A stretch of DNA of 64,000 nucleotides from Candidatus Roseilinea mizusawaensis (lineage in GTDB: Bacteria > Chloroflexota > Anaerolineae > J036 > Brachytrichaceae): NCBI GenBank assembly GCA_016841965.1, contig JAEANN010000044.1, positions 248,001-312,000 of the forward strand, in the 5' to 3' direction. Positions 9,056-17,071 of this stretch are shown piece after piece. A program made the position numbers and the translations under genes. The notes beneath the pieces are model-generated. The model searched no databases, was not told the DNA's origin, and saw nothing but the letters and a program-made list of their open reading frames with translations. Each line of letters opens with the position of its first letter. Position 1 is the stretch's first letter.

Positions 9056-11374
9056 ATGTCTAGTCAAGACATCACCTTGATCATGCCGGGCCAAAAGCCC
9101 GAGAACCATGTCTACACTGCGATGGTGGGCGATAAGCAGATCACCATCGAGACCGGCCGGCTGGCCAAATTCGCCGGCGGCGCGGTGACGGTCAAACTGG
9201 GCGAAACTGTGGCGCTGGCGACAGCTACCATGGCGCCCCAGGTTCGCACCGGCGTTGATTTCTTCCCGCTCAGCGTCGAGTACGAAGAGCGCCTGTACGC
9301 CGCCGGTCGTATTCCCGGCTCCTTCTTTCGTCGTGAGGGCCGGCCGGCTGAAGCCGGCATCCTGATCTGCCGTTTGGTCGATCGGCCGCTGCGGCCTCTG
9401 TTCCCCGACGATCTACGCAACGATGTGCAAGTCATCATCACAGCCCTGTCGCATGACCAGGTCAACGATATCGACGTGCTGGCCGTCAATGCTGCGTCTG
9501 CCGCACTGATCATCTCCGACGTGCCGTTCACCACGCCGGTCGGTGCAGTGCGCGTTGGTTTGATCGGAGGCGAGCTGGTCATTAATCCCACCATCCCCGA
9601 AATGGAGTACAGCGACCTCGACCTGCGCATCGCCGGAACCAGAGATGCCATCGTGATGGTCGAATGTGGCGCGAATGAAGTGGACGAGGCGACCATGATC
9701 AATGCGCTGCGCGCCGGCCACGAGGCCATCCAGGAGATCATCGCTGTCCAGGAAAAGATGCGCGCCGAGATCGGCAAGCCCAAGGCCGACTATCCCCGCT
9801 TCGGCAAGAACGAGGCGTTTAACCAACAGGTGCGCAGTGCCGTAGGCAGCCGCATCCGCGAGGTCATCGACACTACAACTGAAAAGGCCGAGCGCAGTGC
9901 GTTTCTCGACACAATCGAAGGCGAAGTGTTGGCCCAGATGCAGGCAATCGGCGATGTAGACGCCGATGAATTGCACGCCGTCGTCAAGGATATGACAGCC
10001 GAAGCTGTGCGCAGTCGCATTCTGCGCGATGGGGTTCGACCCGACGGGCGCACACCCAAGCAGATCCGGCCTATCTGGTGCGAAGTCGGCGATCATTTGT
10101 CGCCGCGCGCGCACGGAGTGGGTCTGTTCACACGCGGCGAAACGCAAGTCATGAGTGTTGTCACACTGGGTAGCAAAGAGGACGCGCAAAAGTTGGATGG
10201 GTTGTTCCCGGCTGATGAAAAGCGCTACATGCACAACTACAACATGCCGCCCTATTCGACCGGCGAGGCCAAGGTGTTGCGCGGCAGCAGCCGGCGCGAG
10301 ATCGGCCATGGCGCCTTGGCCGAGCGGGCGCTGCTCGCCGTCATTCCCGATGAGGAATCCTTCCCATATACCATCCGCGTAGTGAGCGAGGTTTTGTCTT
10401 CCAATGGCAGCACGTCGATGGCAAGTGTTTGTGGCAGTACGCTGGCGCTCATGGATGCGGGCGTCCCGATCAAAGCCCCCGTCGCCGGCATCGCTATGGG
10501 CCTGATCACCGGCGACAACGGTCAGTATACCGTGCTCACCGACATTCAGGGCCTCGAAGACCATATCGGCGACATGGACTTCAAGGTAGCCGGCACGCGC
10601 GATGGCATCACTGCCTTGCAGATGGACATCAAGATCTCCGGCTTGTCGGCCCAGATTCTGCAAGAGGCGCTTGAGCAAGCCCGCGAAGCGCGCCTGGCCA
10701 TTCTCGATCGGATGATCGAGACGATTGCCGAGCCGCGCCCGTCGCTGAAGCCGCATGCCCCGCGCATGTTGGTAGTGCAGGTTGACCCTGACAAGATCGG
10801 CGCGGTGATCGGACCAAGCGGCAAGACGGTGCGCGGCATCCAAGAGCAGACCGGCGCCAAGATCGACATCGAGGATGACGGGCGCATCTTCATCTCGTCG
10901 TCTGATGGCATGGCGGCCGAGCGCGCCCGCGAGATGGTCGAGTCGCTGACCACTCCGGTCAAGGTTGGCAACATCTACACCGGCAAGATCGTGCGCATCA
11001 CCGACTTCGGCGCATTTGTTGAAATCGCGCCCAAGACCGATGGCATGGTGCATGTATCACAACTGGCCGATCATCCTGTCCGCGCTGTGTCTGACGAGGT
11101 GTCGCTGGGTCAGGAAGTCACCGTCATGGTCATAGGGGTGGACGACAGTGGCAAGATTCGTTTGAGCCGGCGCGCTGTTCTGGAGGGGATGACAGTCGAA
11201 GAGGCCATCGATGCCGACCGGCGCGGTGGCCCGCGCGGCGGCGATCGCGGCCCACGTCGCGAGGGTGGAGACCGTGGCGGTCCGCGCGGCGGCGATCGCG
11301 GCCCACGTCGTGATGGCGGCGATCGCGGCGCCCCGCGCGGCGAGCGCGGCCCACGACACGGTGGGAGCCGCTGA
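9056..11374 (+). CDS. pnp: Polyribonucleotide nucleotidyltransferase (PNPase)
   Basis: Phosphorolytic 3'-5' exoribonuclease of RNA turnover. It has 772 residues: two RNase PH-like domains (about 15-145 and 315-560), a KH domain (about 555-620) and an S1 domain (about 625-690, NIYTGKIVRITDFGAFVEI). The active-domain signature SNGSTSMASVCGSTLALMDAG is kept in the second RNase PH domain. A C-terminal tail of about 50 residues is built from imperfect GGDRGPRR-type repeats and is not part of the standard fold. ATG 9056 is chosen because the protein homology begins there and CGGAG lies about 10 nt upstream. The frame is open further upstream but that part is leader sequence. Confidence 0.97.
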   Translation: MSSQDITLIMPGQKPENHVYTAMVGDKQITIETGRLAKFAGGAVTVKLGETVALATATMAPQVRTGVDFFPLSVEYEERLYAAGRIPGSFFRREGRPAEAGILICRLVDRPLRPLFPDDLRNDVQVIITALSHDQVNDIDVLAVNAASAALIISDVPFTTPVGAVRVGLIGGELVINPTIPEMEYSDLDLRIAGTRDAIVMVECGANEVDEATMINALRAGHEAIQEIIAVQEKMRAEIGKPKADYPRFGKNEAFNQQVRSAVGSRIREVIDTTTEKAERSAFLDTIEGEVLAQMQAIGDVDADELHAVVKDMTAEAVRSRILRDGVRPDGRTPKQIRPIWCEVGDHLSPRAHGVGLFTRGETQVMSVVTLGSKEDAQKLDGLFPADEKRYMHNYNMPPYSTGEAKVLRGSSRREIGHGALAERALLAVIPDEESFPYTIRVVSEVLSSNGSTSMASVCGSTLALMDAGVPIKAPVAGIAMGLITGDNGQYTVLTDIQGLEDHIGDMDFKVAGTRDGITALQMDIKISGLSAQILQEALEQAREARLAILDRMIETIAEPRPSLKPHAPRMLVVQVDPDKIGAVIGPSGKTVRGIQEQTGAKIDIEDDGRIFISSSDGMAAERAREMVESLTTPVKVGNIYTGKIVRITDFGAFVEIAPKTDGMVHVSQLADHPVRAVSDEVSLGQEVTVMVIGVDDSGKIRLSRRAVLEGMTVEEAIDADRRGGPRGGDRGPRREGGDRGGPRGGDRGPRRDGGDRGAPRGERGPRHGGSR

Positions 11375-11408
11375 TCTCCTGGGACGAACGCCATAATGCT
11401 CTCACAAC

Positions 11409-11442
11409 ATGCCCGGCGCTGCCAGCGCCGGGCATCTTCTTT
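11409..11442 (+). terminator. Intrinsic terminator after pnp
   Basis: A perfect 12-bp stem, ATGCCCGGCGCT (11409-11420) with AGCGCCGGGCAT (11424-11435) and a 3-nt loop, is followed by CTTCTTTT. Confidence 0.9.
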
Positions 11443-11607
11443 TCTGCTTGATCTGTTGCTGTGCGCGCTCACAAGGCGTGTCCCGGCCTGTTACTTTTGC
11501 GCCCTCTCTGCATCTACATCAGGGGCGGCACGCGTGAGCGATGCCGGCTAGACGATGATGATTGCCAGTTGTGATGACTCTGAGATTGCGGTGAAGGTGT
11601 GGCAGGG

Positions 11608-11985
11608 ATGGATTTTCTACGCAGACTACTTGGCGGCGTTTCGGGAATGTCTGGCGCATCGGCCAGACCGGCTGATATCGACGCGCATGAACTACAGGCG
11701 CGCCTGGCCCGGCCCGAGAAGCCCTTCATATTAGATGTGCGCGAGACATACGAGTATGCAGAGGCGCACATTGCCGGTAGCGTGTTGATTCCTTTGGGGG
11801 CGCTGCAAGCGCGTATGGCCGAACTGCCCCGCGACCGCGACATAGTGTGCGTGTGCCGTTCTGGAAACCGTAGCGGAGTGGCGGCGCGCATGCTAGCAAG
11901 CGATGGCTTCAGTGTTGCCAACCTTGGCGGTGGCATGATCGGCTGGATGCACGCTGGCCTGCCGGTCAAGCGTGGTGCGCGCTGA
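11608..11985 (+). CDS. Rhodanese-like sulfurtransferase, single domain
   Basis: 125-residue protein with one rhodanese domain: FILDVRETYEYAEAHI, then the active-site loop CRSGNRSG with the catalytic Cys at the head, then a conserved LGGGMIGW. It probably carries persulfide sulfur between thiols. ATG 11608 is assumed; an in-frame GTG at 11599 is also possible. The stop TGA overlaps the next ATG (ATGA-type coupling) so it is translationally coupled to the TSUP gene. It forms a sulfur operon with the next two genes. Confidence 0.9.
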   Translation: MDFLRRLLGGVSGMSGASARPADIDAHELQARLARPEKPFILDVRETYEYAEAHIAGSVLIPLGALQARMAELPRDRDIVCVCRSGNRSGVAARMLASDGFSVANLGGGMIGWMHAGLPVKRGAR

Positions 11986-12749
11986 TGGAACTGCTGGCGC
12001 TTGAGCTTGCCCTGGGCTTTGCCATCGGTCTGTCGCTGGGCTTGTTGGGCGGCGGGGGGTCAATTCTCACCGTGCCGGCCCTGGTGTATCTGATCGGACA
12101 ATCCCCTCAGGCAGCAGTCACCACGTCGCTTGCGATTGTTGCAGCAAACAGTTTAGTCGGCACAGCGGCCCACTTCCGTCAGAATACGCTGGTCTGGCCT
12201 GTGGCGCTGGTGTTTGGCGGCGTTGGGATGGTGGCGGCTTATCTCTCTGGCGGATTGTCGCGCTTGTTCACACCGGCGGCTCTGATGGTTGCCTTTGCTG
12301 TATTGATGTTGTCGATCGGCGCGTTGATGTTGTCGGGCGCCGGGCGGCCAGCCTTGGGCAGCGAGCGCCCGTTTGCCGGGTGGGGCTGGGTTGTTGTGGC
12401 CGGTATCGGCGTTGGTGTGTTGACCGGCATCCTAGGTGTGGGCGGCGGTTTTCTGATTGTGCCCGCGCTGGTGTTGCTGGTGCGACTGCCCATGCAACAG
12501 GCGGTAGGCACCTCGCTGGCGGTGATCGCTGCCAACAGCCTGGCCGGCTTGTTGGGGCACATCAACGCCGGCCCGCTCGACTTGCCACTGGTGCTTGTAT
12601 TTGCCGGCGCTGGACTGTTCGGCGCGCTGGCGGGCGCGCGCCTGGCCCAACGTGTGCCGGTGCACCGCCTGCGTCAGGCCTTCGCCGTGTTTGTCATTCT
12701 GCTGGCGGTGTTGTTGCTGTTCGACAACGCGCCCAAGTTGCTTGTGTAG
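11985..12749 (+). CDS. TSUP-family sulfite/sulfur-compound exporter (TauE/SafE)
   Basis: 254-residue membrane protein with the duplicated TSUP fold. Each half starts with a glycine-rich motif (LGLLGGGGSILTVPAL and TGILGVGGGFLIVPAL) followed by an AVTTSLAIVAANS / AVGTSLAVIAANS stretch. About eight transmembrane segments are expected. TSUP members move sulfite, thiosulfate, sulfoacetate or related anions. The placement between two rhodanese-type genes argues for export or import of an inorganic sulfur species made by them. Confidence 0.9.
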   Translation: MELLALELALGFAIGLSLGLLGGGGSILTVPALVYLIGQSPQAAVTTSLAIVAANSLVGTAAHFRQNTLVWPVALVFGGVGMVAAYLSGGLSRLFTPAALMVAFAVLMLSIGALMLSGAGRPALGSERPFAGWGWVVVAGIGVGVLTGILGVGGGFLIVPALVLLVRLPMQQAVGTSLAVIAANSLAGLLGHINAGPLDLPLVLVFAGAGLFGALAGARLAQRVPVHRLRQAFAVFVILLAVLLLFDNAPKLLV

Positions 12750-12773
12750 GTTTTCTGGAGGTAAGGGATTCCA

Positions 12774-14165
12774 ATGTACGTTCAACAATTCTTTGTCGAG
12801 GGGCTGGCCTCGATGTCATATCTCATCGGCTGCGAATCACGCGGCGTTGCGGCGGTGATTGACCCAGATCGGGATGTCGCAAAGTACATCGCAGCCGCGG
12901 AAGAGCGTGGGCTGCGCATCACCCACATCATCGAGACGCACCTGCATGCCGACTACGTGTCCGGCAACACCGACCTGGCGGCACGCACCGGCGCGCGCAT
13001 CTATGTTCACGCCGAGGCGCGGGCCGGCTATCCGCACGAGCCGTTGCACGAGGGCGGCACACTGGAACTGGGCGCCGTCCGCCTGACCGTGATGCACACC
13101 CCCGGCCACACCCCGGAGAGCATCACGCTGCTCGTCAGCGACACCACTCGCGCCGACGAACCATGGATGGCGCTAACCGGCGACACATTGTTCGTGGGCG
13201 AGATGGGCCGGCCGGATCTGGTGGGCGCCGAGGCAGCGCGTGGCCTGGCCGCGCACATGCATCACAGTCTTTTCGATAAGCTATTAAAGCTGGATGACAG
13301 CGTGTTGATCTATCCCGGTCATGGCGCCGGCTCTTTGTGCGGCAAGTCTATTGGTTCGGTGCGCGCCACTACGCTGGGCTTCGAGCGCAAGCACAATCCC
13401 GCCCTGGCGCCGCGCGATTTAGCGTCGTTCATCCAGTTTGCGGTTAGCGATCTGCCAGAGCAGCCGGGCAATCATCAGCGCATCAAGGCGATCAACCGGC
13501 GTGGCCCCAAACCACTGGGTGAGATTGTGCCGCGCGACCTCACAATCCGCGAAGCGATCCCCCTGCTGCAACGCGGCGCAGTACTGTTGGATGCACGCCC
13601 CAAAGCAGACTATGTACAGGCTCACGTGCCCGGCTCCATCCATCTGGAGCTAAACGATCAGTTCAGCAATCGAGCCGGCTTCGTGTTGCCGCCGGATACA
13701 CCGATTGTTCTATTGCTGGCGCGGCCCGAAGATTATGCGCCCGCTGTCATTGGCCTGGCGCGTGTTGGATTCGACGATGTGCGCGGCTATCTGGCCGAGA
13801 GCTTGGAAGCGTGGGAAGCGCTTGGGCTGCCCATCGCCAGCGGAGATATCCGCGATATTCGGGCTATTGAGTTGAAAGCGCTTATGGATGCAGACGACGC
13901 GCAGCGTCCCGTTGTCATCGATGTGCGCGAGCCGTGGGAGTACGCGCAAGGGCGCGTGCCAGGCGCGCGGCTGATGCCGCTGGGCCAGTTGCATGCCCGC
14001 CTGTCTGAGCTGAACCCAGAGCAGCCGGTGGCGGTGATCTGCGCCACTGGCAGTCGCAGCCTGTCGGCGGCGCTGGTGCTGGGTCAGAAAGGCTTCAAGA
14101 CTATTTACAACGTGGCGCGCGGCATGATGGACTGGTCAATCAATCGGCTGCCGGTAGAGCGCTGA
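12774..14165 (+). CDS. MBL-fold hydrolase with C-terminal rhodanese domains (persulfide dioxygenase-like)
   Basis: 463 residues. The N-terminal 235 residues are an ETHE1-type metallo-beta-lactamase fold with THLHADYVSGN (H-x-H-x-D), HTPGHTPES, TGDTLFVGEMGRPDL and YPGHGAGSLCG. Two rhodanese modules follow. The first (about 260-350) lacks an active-site Cys (LLLARPEDY), and the second (about 365-463) keeps it in CATGSRS. The likely reaction is oxidation of a glutathione-type persulfide to sulfite, coupled to sulfur transfer. AAGGG lies 8 nt before the ATG. Together with the upstream rhodanese and exporter it forms a sulfide/persulfide detoxification unit (inference). Confidence 0.9.
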   Translation: MYVQQFFVEGLASMSYLIGCESRGVAAVIDPDRDVAKYIAAAEERGLRITHIIETHLHADYVSGNTDLAARTGARIYVHAEARAGYPHEPLHEGGTLELGAVRLTVMHTPGHTPESITLLVSDTTRADEPWMALTGDTLFVGEMGRPDLVGAEAARGLAAHMHHSLFDKLLKLDDSVLIYPGHGAGSLCGKSIGSVRATTLGFERKHNPALAPRDLASFIQFAVSDLPEQPGNHQRIKAINRRGPKPLGEIVPRDLTIREAIPLLQRGAVLLDARPKADYVQAHVPGSIHLELNDQFSNRAGFVLPPDTPIVLLLARPEDYAPAVIGLARVGFDDVRGYLAESLEAWEALGLPIASGDIRDIRAIELKALMDADDAQRPVVIDVREPWEYAQGRVPGARLMPLGQLHARLSELNPEQPVAVICATGSRSLSAALVLGQKGFKTIYNVARGMMDWSINRLPVER

Positions 14166-14314
14166 CGCGCCCCCCGGCGCCGTTCTGGTGGGGCAGATTG
14201 TCGTTCTGAACGCTCCGCGATGATGATTTTCATATACATGCGGCTTATAAATAGTCTGCTGTAGCCCGCGCTTGGGGCCACACAGTCCTATCTTGTTTTG
14301 TGGAGGAACCGCAA

Positions 14315-14962
14315 ATGTCTGACACAACTTCTGTCAATGGCCTGCCGCGTTTGAACGAGCCGGCCCCTGCCTTCGAGGCAGTAACAACACATGGCACGAT
14401 CCGCTTGTCTGATTACAAAGGAAGTTGGCTGATTCTGTTTTCTCACCCGGCCGACTTCACGCCGGTCTGCACGACCGAGTTCATCGCCTTTGCCGAGATC
14501 TACCCCGAACTGCAAAAGCGCGGCGTGGAGCTGCTCGGCTTGAGCATCGACAGCGTCTATTCGCATATCGCCTGGGTGCGCAACGTGGAGGAGAAAACCG
14601 GCGTCCATATTCCGTTCCCCATCATTGCCGACCTGGATCGCAAGGTGGCCACGGCTTATGGCATGGTCATGCCGGGCGCCAGCTCGACAGAGACGGTGCG
14701 CTGTGTGTTCATCATCGACCCGGATGGCATTCTGCGCGCGATGCTGTATTACCCGCTCACCACCGGGCGCAACATGCAGGAAATCCTGCGCCTGATCGAT
14801 GCGTTGCAAACCAGCGACAAACATCACGTGGCCACACCGGCCAACTGGAAGCCGGGCGATCAGGTGATTGTGCCGGCGCCCAAGACGATGGAGATGGTCG
14901 AAGAGAATCTCAAGGCCGGCTATGAGATGGTGGATTGGTATCTGGCTAAGAAGAGCGTGTAG
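14315..14962 (+). CDS. 1-Cys (Prx6-type) peroxiredoxin
   Basis: 215-residue thiol peroxidase. The active site is FSHPADFTPVCTTEF with the peroxidatic Cys after T-P-V, and the Prx6-like long C-terminal region (NWKPGDQVIVPAPKTM) is complete. ATG 14315 is used because GGAGG lies 8 nt upstream. The Cys in TVRCVF is not in the position of a classical resolving Cys, so a small thiol or glutaredoxin probably reduces it. A glutaredoxin is encoded 380 bp downstream. It likely protects against peroxide produced alongside sulfur oxidation. Confidence 0.94.
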   Translation: MSDTTSVNGLPRLNEPAPAFEAVTTHGTIRLSDYKGSWLILFSHPADFTPVCTTEFIAFAEIYPELQKRGVELLGLSIDSVYSHIAWVRNVEEKTGVHIPFPIIADLDRKVATAYGMVMPGASSTETVRCVFIIDPDGILRAMLYYPLTTGRNMQEILRLIDALQTSDKHHVATPANWKPGDQVIVPAPKTMEMVEENLKAGYEMVDWYLAKKSV

Positions 14963-14970
14963 GCGCCGCC

Positions 14971-15204
14971 ATGGCTTGCATCAATCCTGACGGTACACTG
15001 GCGCCATCAGCGCAGTCCATCCTGAACGCCCTGAGTAGTGGCCCGGCCAAGGTGGAGACGTTGGCACAGCAGGCCGGCCTACCTCTGTTTCGCGTGCGCA
15101 GTAGCATGCGCGAACTGGTTCAGGCCGGCTTGGTGACCGAAGCGCCCCAAGGCTATATCCTGACCGAACACGGCCGGGCGCGCGTAAGTCCCCCTGCCGG
15201 CTGA
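14971..15204 (+). CDS. Small winged-helix DNA-binding protein
   Basis: 77 residues, starting 8 nt after the peroxiredoxin stop. The sequence reads as a single MarR/ArsR-like winged helix: a first helix (AQSILNALSSGPAKVETLAQQ), a recognition-helix region (FRVRSSMRELVQAGLV) and a wing (GYILTEHGRARV). It has no sensor domain or Cys pair beyond one N-terminal Cys. It may regulate the peroxiredoxin operon, but it could also be an ordinary helper protein. Confidence 0.7.
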   Translation: MACINPDGTLAPSAQSILNALSSGPAKVETLAQQAGLPLFRVRSSMRELVQAGLVTEAPQGYILTEHGRARVSPPAG

Positions 15205-15223
15205 ACACACTCCATGCGCTCGC

Positions 15224-15251
15224 AGGCTCGCCTGAAAAGGGCGAGCCTTTT
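15224..15251 (+). terminator. Intrinsic terminator after the winged-helix gene
   Basis: AGGCTCGCC (15224-15232) pairs with GGCGAGCCT (15240-15248), followed by TTT and a later TTTT. It separates the peroxiredoxin pair from the glutaredoxin gene. Confidence 0.85.
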
Positions 15252-15338
15252 GGTTTTCCCGAACGAAACTTTTCAGCCGCTTGCGCATCTCAGTAGGGTG
15301 AACTCGATGTATCGCCAGGAGTGAAAGCAGACAAAGCT

Positions 15339-15608
15339 ATGCTGGAACAAGACAAAGCGTCACCGCGGCCTCAGCCTCGTGTGATCATCTTTACGACACC
15401 GACCTGCTCCTTTTGCAACCAGGCCAAGCGTTACCTACGCGAGAAAGGAATTCGCTTCAACGAGGTAGATGTCAGCCGCGATGAAGCGGCTGCGCGCGAT
15501 ATGGTGCGTCGATCGGGGCAGCAAGGCGTGCCGGTGATCGATATCGGTGGCCGCATCGTAGTCGGCTTTGACCGCAATCGCATTAATCAATTGCTGGGCA
15601 TTCGCTGA
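15339..15608 (+). CDS. Glutaredoxin-family protein
   Basis: About 89 residues with a thioredoxin-fold core. The redox motif is TPTCSFCN (C-x-x-C), followed by VDVSRDE, the cis-Pro segment GVPVIDIGG and GFDRNRINQLL. The NrdH/Grx-like length and the dithiol motif indicate thiol-disulfide exchange, plausibly serving the peroxiredoxin upstream. ATG 15339 is assumed; an in-frame GTG at 15321 abuts an AGGA and could also be used. Confidence 0.9.
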   Translation: MLEQDKASPRPQPRVIIFTTPTCSFCNQAKRYLREKGIRFNEVDVSRDEAAARDMVRRSGQQGVPVIDIGGRIVVGFDRNRINQLLGIR

Positions 15609-15674
15609 AATGCAGACGCCCTGCACAGATGTGCATATGCATAATCCGCTTATCTTTTAAGGATGTTTATTGCT

Positions 15675-16004
15675 ATGGCAAAGAAAGAAGCAACTTCCAA
15701 TAATCACCAAGCCAATCATCAAGCCCACCACCCGATTAACGTGCAGCCCATCGGCGCGCGCGTCTTGATCAAACCGTTGGATCAGGATTCTCGCACCGCT
15801 TCGGGCCTGTTGCTGCCGGACACGGCCAAAGAAAAGCCGCAAACCGGTCTGGTTGTCGCTGTTGGCGACGACCCCGATCTGAAAGTCAAAGTAGATGACA
15901 AGGTGCTATTTGCCAAGTACACGGGCACCGAGGTCAAGCTGGACGGCGTGACTTATCTGATCATGGAAAGCAACGATATCCTGGCCCGGCTGGTCGAAGC
16001 ATAA
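15675..16004 (+). CDS. groES: Co-chaperonin GroES with an N-terminal His-containing extension
   Basis: 109 residues. The Cpn10 fold is clear: IGARVLIKPL, a mobile loop with SGLLLPDTAKEKPQTG, VGDDP, VKVDDKVLFAKYTGTEVKLDG. It caps GroEL during protein folding. About 25 extra residues precede the fold and include the stretch NNHQANHQAHHP with four His. ATG 15675 is chosen since AAGGA is 11 nt upstream, while the in-frame ATG 15663 overlaps that site. No groEL follows; the gene is alone and ends in its own terminator. Confidence 0.94.
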   Translation: MAKKEATSNNHQANHQAHHPINVQPIGARVLIKPLDQDSRTASGLLLPDTAKEKPQTGLVVAVGDDPDLKVKVDDKVLFAKYTGTEVKLDGVTYLIMESNDILARLVEA

Positions 16005-16034
16005 TAACTCCCCCGGCGATGCGATGACGACAAA

Positions 16035-16068
16035 CAGCCCGACGCACAAGCGCCGGGCTGTTCTTGTT
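16035..16068 (+). terminator. Intrinsic terminator after groES
   Basis: CAGCCCG (16035-16041) pairs with CGGGCTG (16054-16060), followed by TTCTTGTT. It lies between convergent genes. Confidence 0.75.
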
Positions 16069-16113
16069 GATGTTGGGTGTTAGAACTTAATTCCAGATAA
16101 ATGATCTGCCCCT

Positions 16114-16593
16114 CTACTTTAGTGTGACAAGGTACGCAATGAGCGCCTCTAGATCAGCATCACTGATCGTTTCCTTGAAGTTCTGAATCATCAGGTTAGG
16201 TTGGCAGGGGCCGGTGGGGCAATCCGGGTAGATAAAGGCGTTCGGATTGAGAATGGATTCGCGAATGTATTCGACTGCTGTTTTGGCGGTTCCTTGACTG
16301 GATTTATAGGCGTCAGATGCGATGATCTTCGGCGCATCGGTGTAAATTCGAGTCAGTTCCGGCCCGACCATGCCGACGGCTTTCTCAAATCCTTTGATGA
16401 CATGGCAGGATTGGCATGTCTTTTCGACAAAGACTTCCTTGCCTCGCGCAACCATCGCTGCCGGCGCAGGAGTCGGTTCTGCCGGCGGCGCGGCGGTTGG
16501 CTCTGGTGTGGGCTGTTCGCCTCCGCATCCGGCAAGAATCGCAATACTGCATAGGGTGACTGTGGCTAACTTGATGTGCGCTGTAATGCGCAT
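16114..16593 (-). CDS. Monoheme cytochrome c lipoprotein
   Basis: 159 residues. A lipoprotein signal ends in LAGC, and a Pro/Thr/Ala-rich linker follows. The class I cytochrome c domain has one heme site (CQSCH), GPELTRIY, and NLMIQNF supplying the probable Met axial ligand. It is probably tethered outside the cytoplasmic membrane as an electron shuttle. A strong AAAGGAGGT lies 8 nt before the ATG. No oxidase genes are adjacent. Confidence 0.93.
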   Translation of the reverse strand: MRITAHIKLATVTLCSIAILAGCGGEQPTPEPTAAPPAEPTPAPAAMVARGKEVFVEKTCQSCHVIKGFEKAVGMVGPELTRIYTDAPKIIASDAYKSSQGTAKTAVEYIRESILNPNAFIYPDCPTGPCQPNLMIQNFKETISDADLEALIAYLVTLK

Positions 16594-16597
16594 GACT

Positions 16598-17050
16598 TTA
16601 GACCTCCTTTGAGTGGCGTTGCAGGTGCTTCACTTGTGCGCGCATGTTAGTGCAAAAACAAGCATCCGTCAAATATTGCGGTTGCCAATCGAGCGTGGCG
16701 GTGATCGAAGGCGCGGCGACATCCGCAGCGCGCAGGCATTCGGTCGCCAGACCTTCTTCGCCCAGCACGACGATGAAACTGATCGCCAGGCCGACCAGCG
16801 CGCGCAGCCCCTTCCTGCCGCTCATGAGGATGGTGAAGGTGATCAACATGCCGGCCAGCAGCGCCATGTCTCGCGTGCGCAGGTAGCCGGTGATCATGAC
16901 CAACTGGCTGCCATCGGGCCGCGTTGCCGACATGACCAGCACCGTGTCGCCGACGCGATACAGCGACTGCTCCTGCGTCAGATTCATTAGGCCGTGTTCC
17001 ACTTCGACCGGCTGCCCGCGCATCGGGGCCATCGAGCGGCTGGCATCGCT
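16598..17050 (-). pseudogene. YibE/F-family remnant, truncated at both ends
   Basis: The readable core (DTVLVMSATRPDGSQ, ITGYLRTRDMALLAGMLITF, MSGRKGLRALVGLAISF) matches the N-terminal junction of YibE/F membrane proteins. Those proteins normally run to about 350-400 residues with several transmembrane spans. Here the frame starts without a signal or leading beta domain (a stop codon lies at 17051-17053) and, after about 80 residues, turns into a non-hydrophobic sequence with no family resemblance. No Shine-Dalgarno site is seen. It looks like a decayed gene fragment left between the cytochrome and SDR genes. Confidence 0.65.
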
Positions 17051-17071
17051 TCAGAATTCAAAATCCGAAAT

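Noticed and set aside
9413-11053. A 546-codon open frame on the minus strand opposite pnp
   Set aside because: Antisense shadow of a conserved gene; composition lacks any family signal and there is no ribosome binding site.
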